The notes under the pieces were generated by a model. It was not told the DNA's origin. It saw only the letters and a program-made list of their open reading frames with translations, and searched no databases. The position numbers and the translations under genes were made by a program. Positions 53,166 through 61,593 of a stretch of DNA of 64,000 nt are shown in pieces (within the stretch, counting starts at the first letter, position 1; each line of letters opens with the position of its first letter). Origin of the DNA: Spirochaetota bacterium (GTDB lineage: Bacteria > Spirochaetota > UBA4802 > UBA5368); assembly GCA_035477215.1 (NCBI GenBank), contig DATIKU010000041.1:1-64000 (forward strand). The letters are read 5' to 3'.

Positions 53166-53462
53166 ATGGTTATAGATAAAATCGGGAACGTAAACAATAT
53201 CGTCGAGCCGAAGGCAGGCAAATCGGTATCGCGAACCAGAGAGACGACCCGTATTGACTCGATCCAGATATCTTCCGAGGGGAAAAAGGCCGCCGAAATA
53301 GGTCTCTATACCCAGATCGTGAGGGAAACCCCCGATATTCGCACGGAAAGGGTGCGGGAAATAAAGGAGCAGATCCAGAACGGGACCTACGACAAGTTCG
53401 AGGACGACAAGATATTGTCCATGGTGGCCGATAAAATCGCGAGGAATCTGCTTCGAAAATAG
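53166..53462 (+). CDS. flgM: Anti-sigma-28 factor
   Basis: This 98-residue protein binds and inhibits the flagellar sigma factor FliA until the hook-basal body is complete. The N-terminus is unstructured and polar (SVSRTRETTRIDSIQIS), followed by the sigma-binding helices with RTERVREIKEQIQNGTY and ILSMVADKIARNLL, the standard FlgM pattern. It has its own promoter and terminator and no flagellar neighbours in the window. Confidence 0.9.
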   Translation: MVIDKIGNVNNIVEPKAGKSVSRTRETTRIDSIQISSEGKKAAEIGLYTQIVRETPDIRTERVREIKEQIQNGTYDKFEDDKILSMVADKIARNLLRK

Positions 53463-53494
53463 ACCCGTCGAATCAAATCTGATCGACATGGAGG

Positions 53495-53528
53495 AAAAAA
53501 GCGGAGAGGCGAGAGGTCCGCTTTTTTT
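53495..53528 (+). terminator. Rho-independent terminator after flgM
   Basis: AAAAAAGCGGA pairs with TCCGCTTTTTT around an 11-base loop and ends in seven T residues, 32 bases after the flgM stop. Confidence 0.85.
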
Positions 53529-53540
53529 GCATATACTGAA

Positions 53541-54713
53541 ATGCCCACCAGCGCAACAACGAGCCTGAGCCCCGAGTTGCATGTGCCGTCGGAGATATAC
53601 GTCCGGCAGGACATCATTTCCTCAATCGGCACAGTCCTCAAGACCATCGGATCGCGGATACTCCTTATAACAACATCCAAAGACCTTACGCTGTATCATG
53701 ACACCATAGATATCATGGCGAAGAGCGCGGCCGAGGCCAACCTTGGCTTTATCATCTACGACGAGATGGCGGACTCCCCCAACACCGAGGACATCGATAC
53801 CGCCGCAAGCTACGCCCGCAAGACCCACTGCGACGTCATCGCCGGCTTCGGCGGGACCGATTCTCTCAACGCCGCCAAGGCCGTGGCGGTGCTTGCGGGC
53901 AATTATTTATTCTGCGAGGACCTCTTCGAAAACCCATCGATACAGCCCCCGGTTGCGCTGATCACCATACCGGCGTTTCCATCTTTCGGCTTTGAGGTCA
54001 TACCCATGTTTTTCATTACGGACATACGCCAGAATATACAGAGGGTTTACAGCCACCGTTACCTGTATCCCAGAGCCACCATCGTCGACCCGCGAATCAG
54101 CGCCCGGATCGATGAGGAAACCACCGCGCAAGTAAACACGGCGACCCTTTCAATCGCGACCGAGGCGGTAATCTCAAAAAGCACCAACAGCTTCGTAAAC
54201 ACCTATGCGCTCAAATCGATCGACCTTATATTTAAAAACCTCCCCGCCGCCTACCGGGATCGGCAAAACATCACCGCGAGGGGACATCTGTCCTACGCCT
54301 CCGTAATGACCGGCATCGCCTTTTCGGTCTCGCGTCTTTCCCTTTCGCTCGCGCTGTCGCTCGCCCTCTCATCGCGGACGCGAATCCCGGTCCACCGGGC
54401 GATGGGAGTGTTTCTGCCGCATGTAATGGAATACAACCTTACCGCCAGTCCCGGCAAGTACGTTCAGATGTCGAAGGTGATGGACGAGGACGTCCGGGAA
54501 ATTACCGTAATCGAGGCGGCCATTAAAGCGGTTGAGGGAGTGCGCAAACTGGAGTTCGACATTGACATCCCACAGCGCCTGTCGCTGTTCGATATCTCGA
54601 AAACCGAGTTTTCCCGCATCGCGGAGATAGCGATCGGTTTCCCCTTTGTCGAGAACGCTCCGCGCCCCCTGAACCGCGACGAGTTCGAAACCATTCTGAT
54701 TGCCGCTTATTGA
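53541..54713 (+). CDS. Iron-containing alcohol dehydrogenase homologue lacking metal ligands
   Basis: This 390-residue protein has the overall pattern of group III iron-dependent alcohol dehydrogenases: an N-terminal dinucleotide-binding half with GFGGTDSLNAAKAVA (the GGGSxxDxAK box, altered) and a helical C-terminal half. Aligned by eye with FucO, the metal ligands are largely missing: A201 and I205 stand for the Asp and first His, A271 for the second His, and only H285 remains. It is therefore unlikely to be a normal Fe-ADH. It is followed four bases later by larB, so it is tied to nickel-cofactor genes. The ATG at 53541 has a poor ribosome-binding site. Confidence 0.75.
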   Translation: MPTSATTSLSPELHVPSEIYVRQDIISSIGTVLKTIGSRILLITTSKDLTLYHDTIDIMAKSAAEANLGFIIYDEMADSPNTEDIDTAASYARKTHCDVIAGFGGTDSLNAAKAVAVLAGNYLFCEDLFENPSIQPPVALITIPAFPSFGFEVIPMFFITDIRQNIQRVYSHRYLYPRATIVDPRISARIDEETTAQVNTATLSIATEAVISKSTNSFVNTYALKSIDLIFKNLPAAYRDRQNITARGHLSYASVMTGIAFSVSRLSLSLALSLALSSRTRIPVHRAMGVFLPHVMEYNLTASPGKYVQMSKVMDEDVREITVIEAAIKAVEGVRKLEFDIDIPQRLSLFDISKTEFSRIAEIAIGFPFVENAPRPLNRDEFETILIAAY

Positions 54714-54717
54714 GATC

Positions 54718-55488
54718 ATGGGAAACGAAAACCTCAGACAACTGCTCGAAAACTATAAAAACGGCTCGATCTCCGAAGACGAGGCGCTCGCCTATCTGAA
54801 ACACCTGCCGTTTGAGGATATCACCTTCGCCAAGGTCGACCACCACCGCGAGCTTCGCTGGGGCTTCCCCGAGGTCATCTTTTGCCAGGGGAAGACGTCC
54901 GTCCAGGTGGCGGCTATCGCACGCTCGATCGTGGAGCGAGGGTCGAATCTCCTGGCCACCCGTGCTGACGCCGACGCGTTCGACGCCGTCGCCAGGGTGA
55001 TCCCTGAAGCGCGCTATAATGAAGAGGCGCGAACAATCAGCCTTGTGAAAAACACGCCCGTAATCCTTAAAGGCAGGGTGCTCGTCGCGACCGCCGGAAC
55101 CGCCGACCTCCCCGTGGCGGCCGAATCGCTCGAGACCGGGATAATGCTGGGGCTCGATATCTCCATGACCCAGGATATCGGGGTCGCGGGAATCCACCGC
55201 GTCATGAATCATCGCGAGGAAATACTCGAGGCGGCGGTCATCATAGTCGTCGCCGGCATGGAAGGGGCGCTGGCTTCGGTTATAGCGGGCATGGTGACCT
55301 CGCCGGTAATCGCCGTTCCCGCATCGACCGGTTACGGCGCCGCCTTCGGCGGTCTCGCCTCACTCCTGGGAATGCTGAACTCCTGCGTACCGGGCGTGGC
55401 GGTGATGAATATCGACAACGGTTTCGGCGCGGCCTTTCTTGCGTTCAAGACACTCAAGACCCTGGAAAGACTGGCGCAAACGCCATGA
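54718..55488 (+). CDS. larB: Nickel-pincer cofactor biosynthesis protein LarB
   Basis: This 256-residue enzyme carboxylates and hydrolyses nicotinic acid adenine dinucleotide to pyridinium-3,5-biscarboxylate mononucleotide, the first step to the nickel-pincer cofactor of lactate racemase. It is related to PurE: the C-terminal half has GTADLPVAAESLETGIMLGLDI, VVIVAGMEGALASVIAGM-type sequence and PVIAVPASTGYGAAFGGLASLLGMLNSC. The ATG at 54718 follows the preceding stop by four bases; a TTG at 54700 is also in frame. Its stop overlaps the larC start. Confidence 0.95.
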   Translation: MGNENLRQLLENYKNGSISEDEALAYLKHLPFEDITFAKVDHHRELRWGFPEVIFCQGKTSVQVAAIARSIVERGSNLLATRADADAFDAVARVIPEARYNEEARTISLVKNTPVILKGRVLVATAGTADLPVAAESLETGIMLGLDISMTQDIGVAGIHRVMNHREEILEAAVIIVVAGMEGALASVIAGMVTSPVIAVPASTGYGAAFGGLASLLGMLNSCVPGVAVMNIDNGFGAAFLAFKTLKTLERLAQTP

Positions 55489-56657
55489 ATTATACGCTTG
55501 CGTTCGATTTGCAATTCGGCGCCTCGGGCGACATGTTGCTCGGCGCCCTGTTCGACCTGGGACTGAATTACGACAAGCTGGTGACTGAACTTTCAAGGCT
55601 CTCCCTTCCCGGCTGGAGCATCTCGCCGGAAAAGATAAACAAATACCATATGGCCGGCACCGCTCTCCGTGTTCGTTGCGAGGAGGCCGAAACAGAGCGC
55701 CGCTATGGCGACATCGAGACAATCATCGGATCGAGCGCACTCGACCGACCGGTGAAGGAGCGCGCCATGCGGGTGTTCACCCGCCTTGCGGAAGCGGAAG
55801 CGGCCGTGCACGGCATAAGCAGGGAAGAGGTCCATTTCCACGAGGTCGGGGCGATCGACAGCATAATCGACATCGTCGCATTCTGTGTCGCTCTCGACAT
55901 GATCGGCGTACAGCGCGTCTTCTTCAGTGACTTTTACTTCGGGGCCGGGACCGTACGGACGCGCCATGGCGAGATACCCGTACCCGTCCCGGCGGTGGTC
56001 AGGCTGGCGGAAGGCTTCAGGTGCCGGTTTACGGGCAGGGAAGGCGAACTGGTGACTCCCACGGCGGCGGCCCTGCTTACCGCCCTTGGCTCTCAGCCGG
56101 CATTTTCATCCGCGTCGGTGATCCGTGGGACAGGAATCGGCTTCGGCTCGAGGAACTACCCGTTTCCCAGCTACACGCGAGTGCTGCTGCTGGACGCCGG
56201 AGAAACCGGGATCGAGGAAGTCTATCAGATCGAATGCAACATCGACGACATGAATCCGCAGATTTACCCCTATCTCGTGGATCTTCTGCTGCAAAGGGGT
56301 GCGCTCGACGCGTACCTTGCCTCCGTCAACATGAAGAAAGGCCGGCCGGGAACCGTGCTTACCGTCATCGCCCCGGTGGGGGCGCTCGACGCGATACGCG
56401 GAACCATCTATGCCGAGACAACCACGCTGGGACTACGGGTGCAGACGGTCGGCCGCGAAAAACTCGAGCGATCTTTCACAACGGTGGTGGTCGACGGACA
56501 TGAGATCAGGATTAAAAGGGGATGTTTCCTTGACGGAGAGGTCAGCGCACAGCCGGAATACGAAGACTGCGCGACGGCCGCCCGCGAATCGGGCGCACCG
56601 CTCAAGCTTATAATGGCGCAGGCACTGGACGAATACAGGAGGAAGTGCGGCCTATAG
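55485..56657 (+). CDS. larC: Nickel-pincer cofactor cyclometallase LarC
   Basis: This 390-residue protein inserts nickel into the sulfur-containing pincer precursor in a CTP-dependent reaction. The family start is FDLQFGASGDMLLGALFDLG, with HFHEVGAIDSIIDIVA, VPVPAVVRLAEG, GELVTPTAAALLTAL and ECNIDDMNPQIYPYLVD further on. In Lactobacillus plantarum LarC is produced from two frames by a ribosomal shift; here it is one uninterrupted frame. No larA racemase or larE sulfur transferase is in the window, so the cofactor is probably used by a LarA-like enzyme elsewhere. It ends overlapping the convergent cheW by six bases. Confidence 0.95.
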   Translation: MNYTLAFDLQFGASGDMLLGALFDLGLNYDKLVTELSRLSLPGWSISPEKINKYHMAGTALRVRCEEAETERRYGDIETIIGSSALDRPVKERAMRVFTRLAEAEAAVHGISREEVHFHEVGAIDSIIDIVAFCVALDMIGVQRVFFSDFYFGAGTVRTRHGEIPVPVPAVVRLAEGFRCRFTGREGELVTPTAAALLTALGSQPAFSSASVIRGTGIGFGSRNYPFPSYTRVLLLDAGETGIEEVYQIECNIDDMNPQIYPYLVDLLLQRGALDAYLASVNMKKGRPGTVLTVIAPVGALDAIRGTIYAETTTLGLRVQTVGREKLERSFTTVVVDGHEIRIKRGCFLDGEVSAQPEYEDCATAARESGAPLKLIMAQALDEYRRKCGL

Positions 56658-57113
56658 GGATGTAAGCTCTTCCACTGTCAGTATCTGCTCGATATCGAGC
56701 ACGATAACAAAACCCTCGGCGAGCTTGGCGATTCCGACGATATACCGCCCGGAAATCCCTTTTACAATGGGGGGAGGCGGCTCGATGTCCTTGCCGTCGA
56801 CCTTGACCACATGGCTTACCGAATCTATCGCGAGCCCCACCCGCTTGTTCCGAATGTCCACCACGATGGCCCGTTTCCCCACCCCCGCGCTGCCGTTCTC
56901 AATGCGGAAGCGCTTGCTCAGGTCGATGATCGGGATCACCTTGCCGCGAAGGTCCATCACTCCCATGATGAAGTCCGCAGACTTGGGCAGCCGTGTGATT
57001 TTCGGGAGCTTCAATATCTCCTGCACCTTCAGGATATCGATTCCGTATTCTTCCTTCCCGACCTTGAAGCAGACGATCTGCAGCGCGGACACTGACTTAT
57101 CGATTTTTTCCAT
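56652..57113 (-). CDS. cheW: Chemotaxis coupling protein CheW
   Basis: This 153-residue protein couples chemoreceptors to the CheA kinase. The two SH3-like subdomains are evident: IVCFKVGKEEYGIDILKVQEIL, the conserved VMDLRGKVIPIIDLSKRF and VGLAIDSVSHVVKVDGKDIEPPP. It is the last gene of the long leftward run that begins with cheR at the right end, though 278 bases separate it from the gene before, so it may have its own promoter. Confidence 0.95.
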   Translation of the reverse strand: MEKIDKSVSALQIVCFKVGKEEYGIDILKVQEILKLPKITRLPKSADFIMGVMDLRGKVIPIIDLSKRFRIENGSAGVGKRAIVVDIRNKRVGLAIDSVSHVVKVDGKDIEPPPPIVKGISGRYIVGIAKLAEGFVIVLDIEQILTVEELTSL

Positions 57114-57391
57114 CGGAGTTTCCCCTGGCCGCGTTTTTTTACTTTTACGGACTATTCCTCAAACGCGACGGTTTTCCTTTGTGCGATTGCAATCCGCAAT
57201 AACCGCGGAGCATTGATACTTTCGGCCGATATTGAAGGCTCATCGCCTGGCCTGTTGCGCAGACATAAAACCCAACGATCACCCCCGAACCGGCGTGGCA
57301 TGATCGGTAACTTCACAATCCTGCTGCAACCGGCATACAGTATACAGCACGCAGTCGATAATTCAAGAATAAAAACCGCGACCGCACGACT

Positions 57392-58120
57392 CTATAAAAA
57401 GTAATATCCGTATACGTACAGCGCGGCTCCCGCGCCGACAAAGAAAAGCATCTTTATAACCGAGGGGTCACGCCCCCGGAGAAAAATCTCGATGATGCCG
57501 ACAAATACCCCGAAAAAGGCGGCGGCGACTCCCGCCGCGATAAAACTGTGATAATATAGAAAGACCGCGACGGTGAGTAAAATGCCGACAACGTAATCGA
57601 GCAATCCCCTGAAGAAAGCCCCCATCGTCATGGCCCCGCCCGCGGCCGAAGCCCCGGGCAGAGTCTCGTCGGTACGAAAATACCGCTTGCGGGTGCGGGC
57701 CAGTACCTCTTTGCGCGTCTCGGTGCGTTCTGATTTTTCGGCGGGAGGGGCGTCTTCGAGCTTCAAAGCCACCGTAACGATTCTACGCACCTCCTTGTTG
57801 GAGATGGTCCGTAATGAATCCCCACGCAGCTTGAGTTTCTCTACTACCTGGTGGGCCCTGCCGGTGGTGACATTCCGCTGCGCGCTGACCCTCCCACCGG
57901 AAAAGACGGCGTAATAGGGGTTTCCCCCCTCTTCCGCGTCTTCCATATAGATACGAATTTTCCTGTCCTTCAGGTTGTAATCCACCCGAAGGTAATCACC
58001 CCCGTCCGTGGTGGTATACAGCGCCGCCTGGTACCCCCGAATCTCCGAAGGTCTCCGCTTCCAGGAGGCTTTTTTCCCTTCACCGCCGGGTTTACTTCCC
58101 CGGGAAAGGCTTTTTCTCAT
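57392..58120 (-). CDS. Uncharacterised membrane protein with basic cytoplasmic head
   Basis: I do not recognise this 242-residue protein. It begins with a highly basic 35-residue stretch, followed by a compact beta-rich domain (residues 40-85; YLRVDYNLKDRKIRIYMED and PYYAVFSGGRV) and three C-terminal membrane segments (about 172-192, 196-214 and 222-241). No enzyme motif is visible. It sits in the leftward run between cheW and the small basic ribosomal-type gene. The basic head could contact membrane lipids or nucleic acid. Confidence 0.6.
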   Translation of the reverse strand: MRKSLSRGSKPGGEGKKASWKRRPSEIRGYQAALYTTTDGGDYLRVDYNLKDRKIRIYMEDAEEGGNPYYAVFSGGRVSAQRNVTTGRAHQVVEKLKLRGDSLRTISNKEVRRIVTVALKLEDAPPAEKSERTETRKEVLARTRKRYFRTDETLPGASAAGGAMTMGAFFRGLLDYVVGILLTVAVFLYYHSFIAAGVAAAFFGVFVGIIEIFLRGRDPSVIKMLFFVGAGAALYVYGYYFL

Positions 58121-58214
58121 TGTGTGCCGGTATTCCCCGTTTGATAAACAAAGGAGACTGGCTTCGGATAAAAACCAATCCCCCCCGCTTTTCGGTCGCT
58201 CTTACGGAAACCGC

Positions 58215-58304
58215 CTATTTCTTCTTGTGACGGTTCTGTCTGCGGCGTTTTTTCCTCTTGTGGTTGGCGATCTTCGCCCTTTTCTTTTTTCTACCGCACG
58301 GCAT
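58215..58304 (-). CDS. 29-residue basic protein of ribosomal/AURKAIP1-COX24 type
   Basis: This very short gene encodes a peptide starting MPCGRKKKRAKIANHKRKKR and made almost wholly of Lys, Arg, His and Asn to the end. It has a perfect AGGAG six bases before the ATG at 58304. I recall near-identical 29-33-residue MPCGKKRKRHKI-type proteins in several phyla, annotated with the AURKAIP1/COX24 domain and thought to be small ribosomal proteins. It lies in the hfq-miaA-rpoZ run, suitable for a translation factor. Its size means most gene finders would miss it. Confidence 0.75.
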   Translation of the reverse strand: MPCGRKKKRAKIANHKRKKRRRQNRHKKK

Positions 58305-58346
58305 ACGCATCTCCTTTAATTAAAAATGACATCAGCGAAGAACGGC

Positions 58347-59243
58347 CTATCTGAGATTGTCGATCTCGCCCTTCCTCTTTCCCACCGTCTTTTCTTCATC
58401 AAGCGAAAGTCCAAGGGGCATTCCCGATTTTTCCGGCGCCAGTATCACTCTTACGTCGTTGCCCAATCTGTCAATATAAATATACTTTAAAAGGTCCGGA
58501 TTGGACTTTACCAGTCTGGATACGTCTGAAAGCTTCTCGAGGTATTCCTTTTTCCTCAGCTTTTCCCTTTCAAGCTGGTTCTGAAGCACAATTAGCTCTT
58601 TCTTATTGTTATGCTCAATCTCGCGCAGGTCCGCGAGAAACGCCAATCCCTGCAGATATGTCCCCCGTTCCGGAAGCACCATGGGGCCTGAAAGTTCCAG
58701 ACCGAGAACCGAAATGCCCGCTTTGGCCGCACGGCCTTTCACCAGTTCCGCGGCTTCTGCGGCGATTCGATCGCGGTCGCGTATAACTGCGTTGCGGTCA
58801 TATCCCTGCGCCAGATAGGCCCCGAGACTCGCCGAAAAGGCCTTCTCGATAAAATCGTTCATAAAGGCCGAGCCGGGATGTCCCTCGCGTCCCGCCGGGA
58901 CCGAGCCGGGCCTGAAGCTCTCGGGGACGATCTCGTACACGGCATTAACCGGTACCCTTATCGCGTAATAATCGCTTTCGAGCTCGCCCAGCGGCGGGAC
59001 GGCCACGCGCGCCTCGATGAATTCCGAAACCCTCAGCGCGTATCGCGCGACTTCAAGCCGCCGCCAAACGGCCCCCTGCCATACGAAACCGAAACCCGGA
59101 CCCAGAACCAGGCGCTCGCCGGATTCACGGTCGCGCGCCAGCGCGAATTCACCGGAACCGATCCTGAATACGCAGGTACAATACAGATACACCGCGGCCG
59201 ACAGCAACAGGATCGCAAATACTTTCCGTCCGGATATTCTCAT
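58347..59243 (-). CDS. SPFH/band-7-like membrane protein
   Basis: This 298-residue protein has one N-terminal membrane segment (residues 8-27), then a band-7-like domain (FRIGSGEFALARDRESGE, GPGFGFVWQG, YAIRVPVNAVYEIVPES) and a long charged helix (about 215-255). This is the layout of HflK/HflC, stomatin and prohibitin relatives, which form membrane microdomain rings and modulate proteases such as FtsH. It directly follows hfq, mirroring the hfq-hflX-hflK-hflC order of proteobacteria, though no hflX is present. Sequence similarity is distant. Confidence 0.65.
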   Translation of the reverse strand: MRISGRKVFAILLLSAAVYLYCTCVFRIGSGEFALARDRESGERLVLGPGFGFVWQGAVWRRLEVARYALRVSEFIEARVAVPPLGELESDYYAIRVPVNAVYEIVPESFRPGSVPAGREGHPGSAFMNDFIEKAFSASLGAYLAQGYDRNAVIRDRDRIAAEAAELVKGRAAKAGISVLGLELSGPMVLPERGTYLQGLAFLADLREIEHNNKKELIVLQNQLEREKLRKKEYLEKLSDVSRLVKSNPDLLKYIYIDRLGNDVRVILAPEKSGMPLGLSLDEEKTVGKRKGEIDNLR

Positions 59244-59264
59244 GGCGTTTCGATTAAAGGCCCC

Positions 59265-59498
59265 TTAGGCCTCATCATCGCGATACTGAATCGGTTTTAT
59301 CGGAACGATGGTGGACACCGCGTGTTTGTAGATCAAGTTATGCTTTTTATCGACTTCAACCAGAACGGTGAAATTGTCAAAGCTGAGCACTCTGCCCTTA
59401 ATGGGGACGCCATTCATGAGGTAAATCGTAATCTCCACCTTTTCTTTTCGCACGACATTTAAAAAACTGTCCTGAAGATTTTTAGTCTGATTTCCCAT
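59265..59498 (-). CDS. hfq: RNA chaperone Hfq
   Basis: This 77-residue Sm-like protein forms a hexamer that pairs small RNAs with mRNAs. The Sm1 motif includes LQDSFLNVVRKEKVEITIYLMNGVPIKGRVLSFDNFTVLV, and Sm2 has the diagnostic YKHAVSTIVP. The ATG at 59498 has AAGGAAGG before it; the frame is open upstream but that part is not Hfq-like. It follows miaA, the order seen in many bacteria. The C-terminal tail is short. Confidence 0.97.
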   Translation of the reverse strand: MGNQTKNLQDSFLNVVRKEKVEITIYLMNGVPIKGRVLSFDNFTVLVEVDKKHNLIYKHAVSTIVPIKPIQYRDDEA

Positions 59499-59566
59499 TG
59501 CACCTTCCTTTTGTTTACTGCCCCGATCGTCGTATTCTACACCGCCGGCGCGCCGACATGGCACGC

Positions 59567-60457
59567 TCACCCCACCCTGCAAGTATACAGCAGTTTTTCT
59601 ATTTTTTCAATCTCAAAACCCTCAAACCAGGTTATCCTTCCATTTCGCCCGAACCACGTCATCTGCCGTTTCGCATAATGCCTGGTCTGGAGCTTGGCGG
59701 CTCTGACCGCCTCATCGAGTGGAAGTTTCCCATCGAGGTGCATATTAAGCTCGCGGTACCCGATGGACCTCATCGAACCGAGTTCCGGCCCGTAACCGCT
59801 TTCGCGCAGCGAACGCACCTCATCCAGGAAACCTTCATCCATCATCCTGTCGAACCTGCGCTCGATGCGGCCGCGAAGATCCTCTCGCGACGGGTTGAGG
59901 CCGATAAAAACCGTCTTCTCCGAGCCGGCACCCCTCTTCTCGCCGAAATAATCGCTGAGGGGCCTTCCGGTGCTCCTGTACACCTCCAGTCCGCGCGCAA
60001 TCCGCTGGCGATCATTCGGATGAATGCGCAGGGCGAAGGCCTCATCGACGCGCTTAAGCTCCGCATACAGGTCCGCCGGGCCGCGCTGTTCGAGTTCGTC
60101 TTTTATCGCCGCGTTCACCAGCGGATCTACCGGCGGAATGCCCGAAAGACCGCCGAAAAACGAATCGATATACAGGCCTGTACCTCCCACGAAAAGCGGA
60201 ACCTTCCCCCGCCTCTCGATGTCCTGGGCGGCGAGTCGCGCCTCCCTGCAGAAGTCCCCCGCGGTAAACTTGCGGTCCGGGTCGACGATATCGATGAGAT
60301 GGTGCCGCACGGCCCCCCTTTGGGTCCGAGAGGGCTTACCGCTTCCGATGTCGAGACGACGGTACACCTGCACCGAATCGGCGGAGATGATTTCAAAGAT
60401 ATCGCCGGCAAGTCCCAGGGCAAGGTCCGTTTTCCCGGACGCGGTGGGCCCCACCAA
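59567..60457 (-). CDS. miaA: tRNA dimethylallyltransferase
   Basis: This enzyme adds a dimethylallyl group to A37 of tRNAs reading U-starting codons. It shows the P-loop GPTASGKTDLAL, SADSVQVYRRLDIGSGKP, HLIDIVDPD, VGGTGLYIDSFFGGL and RQMTWFGRN. A TTG at 60457 gives 296 residues but cuts into the first beta strand (KAAVLVGPTASGKT). The frame opens only 27 bases further up, and the one codon correctly spaced after GAGG is an ATT at 60470-60472, giving 301 residues; initiation at ATT is possible. The gene precedes hfq. Confidence 0.93.
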   Translation of the reverse strand: MVGPTASGKTDLALGLAGDIFEIISADSVQVYRRLDIGSGKPSRTQRGAVRHHLIDIVDPDRKFTAGDFCREARLAAQDIERRGKVPLFVGGTGLYIDSFFGGLSGIPPVDPLVNAAIKDELEQRGPADLYAELKRVDEAFALRIHPNDRQRIARGLEVYRSTGRPLSDYFGEKRGAGSEKTVFIGLNPSREDLRGRIERRFDRMMDEGFLDEVRSLRESGYGPELGSMRSIGYRELNMHLDGKLPLDEAVRAAKLQTRHYAKRQMTWFGRNGRITWFEGFEIEKIEKLLYTCRVG

Positions 60458-60535
60458 TACAGCCGCTTTAATGGGCGGAAACCTCGCTTATATAATGAAC
60501 GTGGACTCTATCATAAACGGAGGACACTCGCGGCG

Positions 60536-60745
60536 TTAATCGTCGGTTTCCGGTCCTTCTTTGACTTCGAACTTCAGCTTGTCGTCGAAAATCATATTCA
60601 GTATGTTTGGAACCACTTTCCAGTTGTGGTCTTTTTCAGGATACCCTTCGATATTTCCGATCCTGTCTACATACTTCATCGCGGCCCTTGTAAAAACATA
60701 TCTGTTTTCGTTAAATGCGATCAGTTTGTTCAGCGGAATTATCAC
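60536..60745 (-). CDS. rpoZ: RNA polymerase omega subunit
   Basis: This 69-residue protein matches the omega subunit, which helps fold and retain the beta-prime subunit. ENRYVFTRAAMKYVDRIG resembles the conserved N-terminal helix (RY-L-V--AA-RA type). It starts at GTG 60745 with a GGAGGGA ribosome-binding site inside the 3' end of gmk; the gmk-rpoZ order is common. The C-terminal half is divergent. Confidence 0.8.
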   Translation of the reverse strand: MIIPLNKLIAFNENRYVFTRAAMKYVDRIGNIEGYPEKDHNWKVVPNILNMIFDDKLKFEVKEGPETDD

Positions 60746-61355
60746 TATCCGTCCCTCCGGGTCGTAAAAGTCTCGATTTAATTCTGTGCATCCTGCACGC
60801 CTCGGCGCCGACGATGTTGCGCACGCTTTCCACCGAGGCCTCCACTGTATCGTTGATTATTACGTAATCGTACAATACATAATCCTGCAACTCCTTTATT
60901 GCGTTACTCAGCCGCAGTTCGATCTGCTCGGTGGATTCGGTATCTCGTTTCACCAGCCGTTCCCGCAGCGAGTCCACGGAAGGTGGCGCGATGAAGATGA
61001 AGACGGCGTCGTCGATTCTGCCTTTAAGCTGACGGGCGCCCTGCACATCGACGTCGAATAGGGGGATTCTCCCGGTCGATTTTATCCTGTCAACCTCTTT
61101 TTTTGTGGTCCCATAGTAGTTTTGATGAACCTGCGCCCATTCGACAAATTCCCCCCTGCGCACCATTTCATGAAACTCCTCGATCCCGACGAAATTATAG
61201 CTTCGTGCTGACTTTTCGCCCTTCCGGGAAGGGCGGGTGGTCGTGGAGACTGAGAACTCGAAGCGATCGTCGACGGCGACCAGGCTTTTAATAATGGTGG
61301 TTTTCCCGGCTCCCGACGGCGCGGAAACCACGATCGAAAAACATTCACTCGGCAT
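60711..61355 (-). CDS. gmk: Guanylate kinase
   Basis: This 214-residue enzyme phosphorylates GMP to GDP. It shows [17 protein letters not shown] (P-loop), [14 protein letters not shown] (GMP binding), YNFV-type and [14 protein letters not shown] segments, and [13 protein letters not shown]. The last ~35 codons overlap rpoZ. Its start overlaps the end of remA, so the genes are tightly coupled. Confidence 0.96.
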   Translation of the reverse strand: MPSECFSIVVSAPSGAGKTTIIKSLVAVDDRFEFSVSTTTRPSRKGEKSARSYNFVGIEEFHEMVRRGEFVEWAQVHQNYYGTTKKEVDRIKSTGRIPLFDVDVQGARQLKGRIDDAVFIFIAPPSVDSLRERLVKRDTESTEQIELRLSNAIKELQDYVLYDYVIINDTVEASVESVRNIVGAEACRMHRIKSRLLRPGGTDSDNSAEQTDRI

Positions 61356-61593
61356 TGCTTGTCAGCCTTCCGGCAAGGGTTTCAGGCTGCATGGCGGAAA
61401 GTACGACATGGTTGGAGTCCATTACGATAATCGCCCGCGTCTTCCTGCCGTGCGTCGCGTCGATCAGGAGGCTGTTCCCCCTCGCCTCCTCCCGTATCCT
61501 CTTTCCCGACGCTGACTGGGGAGTAATAACCGCTATAACCCGTTCGGCGACCACGGCGTTTCCAAAGCCGATATTGATAAGGTTTGTCCTCAT
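61345..61593 (-). CDS. remA: RemA/DUF370 family DNA-binding regulator
   Basis: This 82-residue protein belongs to DUF370, which includes Bacillus RemA, a ring-forming DNA-binding regulator of matrix genes. The family opening [20 protein letters not shown] is followed by [34 protein letters not shown]. Its ATG overlaps the yicC stop (ATGA). The yicC-remA-gmk-rpoZ order is conserved in several phyla. Confidence 0.92.
   Translation of the reverse strand: MRTNLINIGFGNAVVAERVIAVITPQSASGKRIREEARGNSLLIDATHGRKTRAIIVMDSNHVVLSAMQPETLAGRLTSNAE

Noticed and set aside
55485-56657. Programmed frameshift in larC
   Set aside because: The larC1 and larC2 parts are in one continuous frame here.
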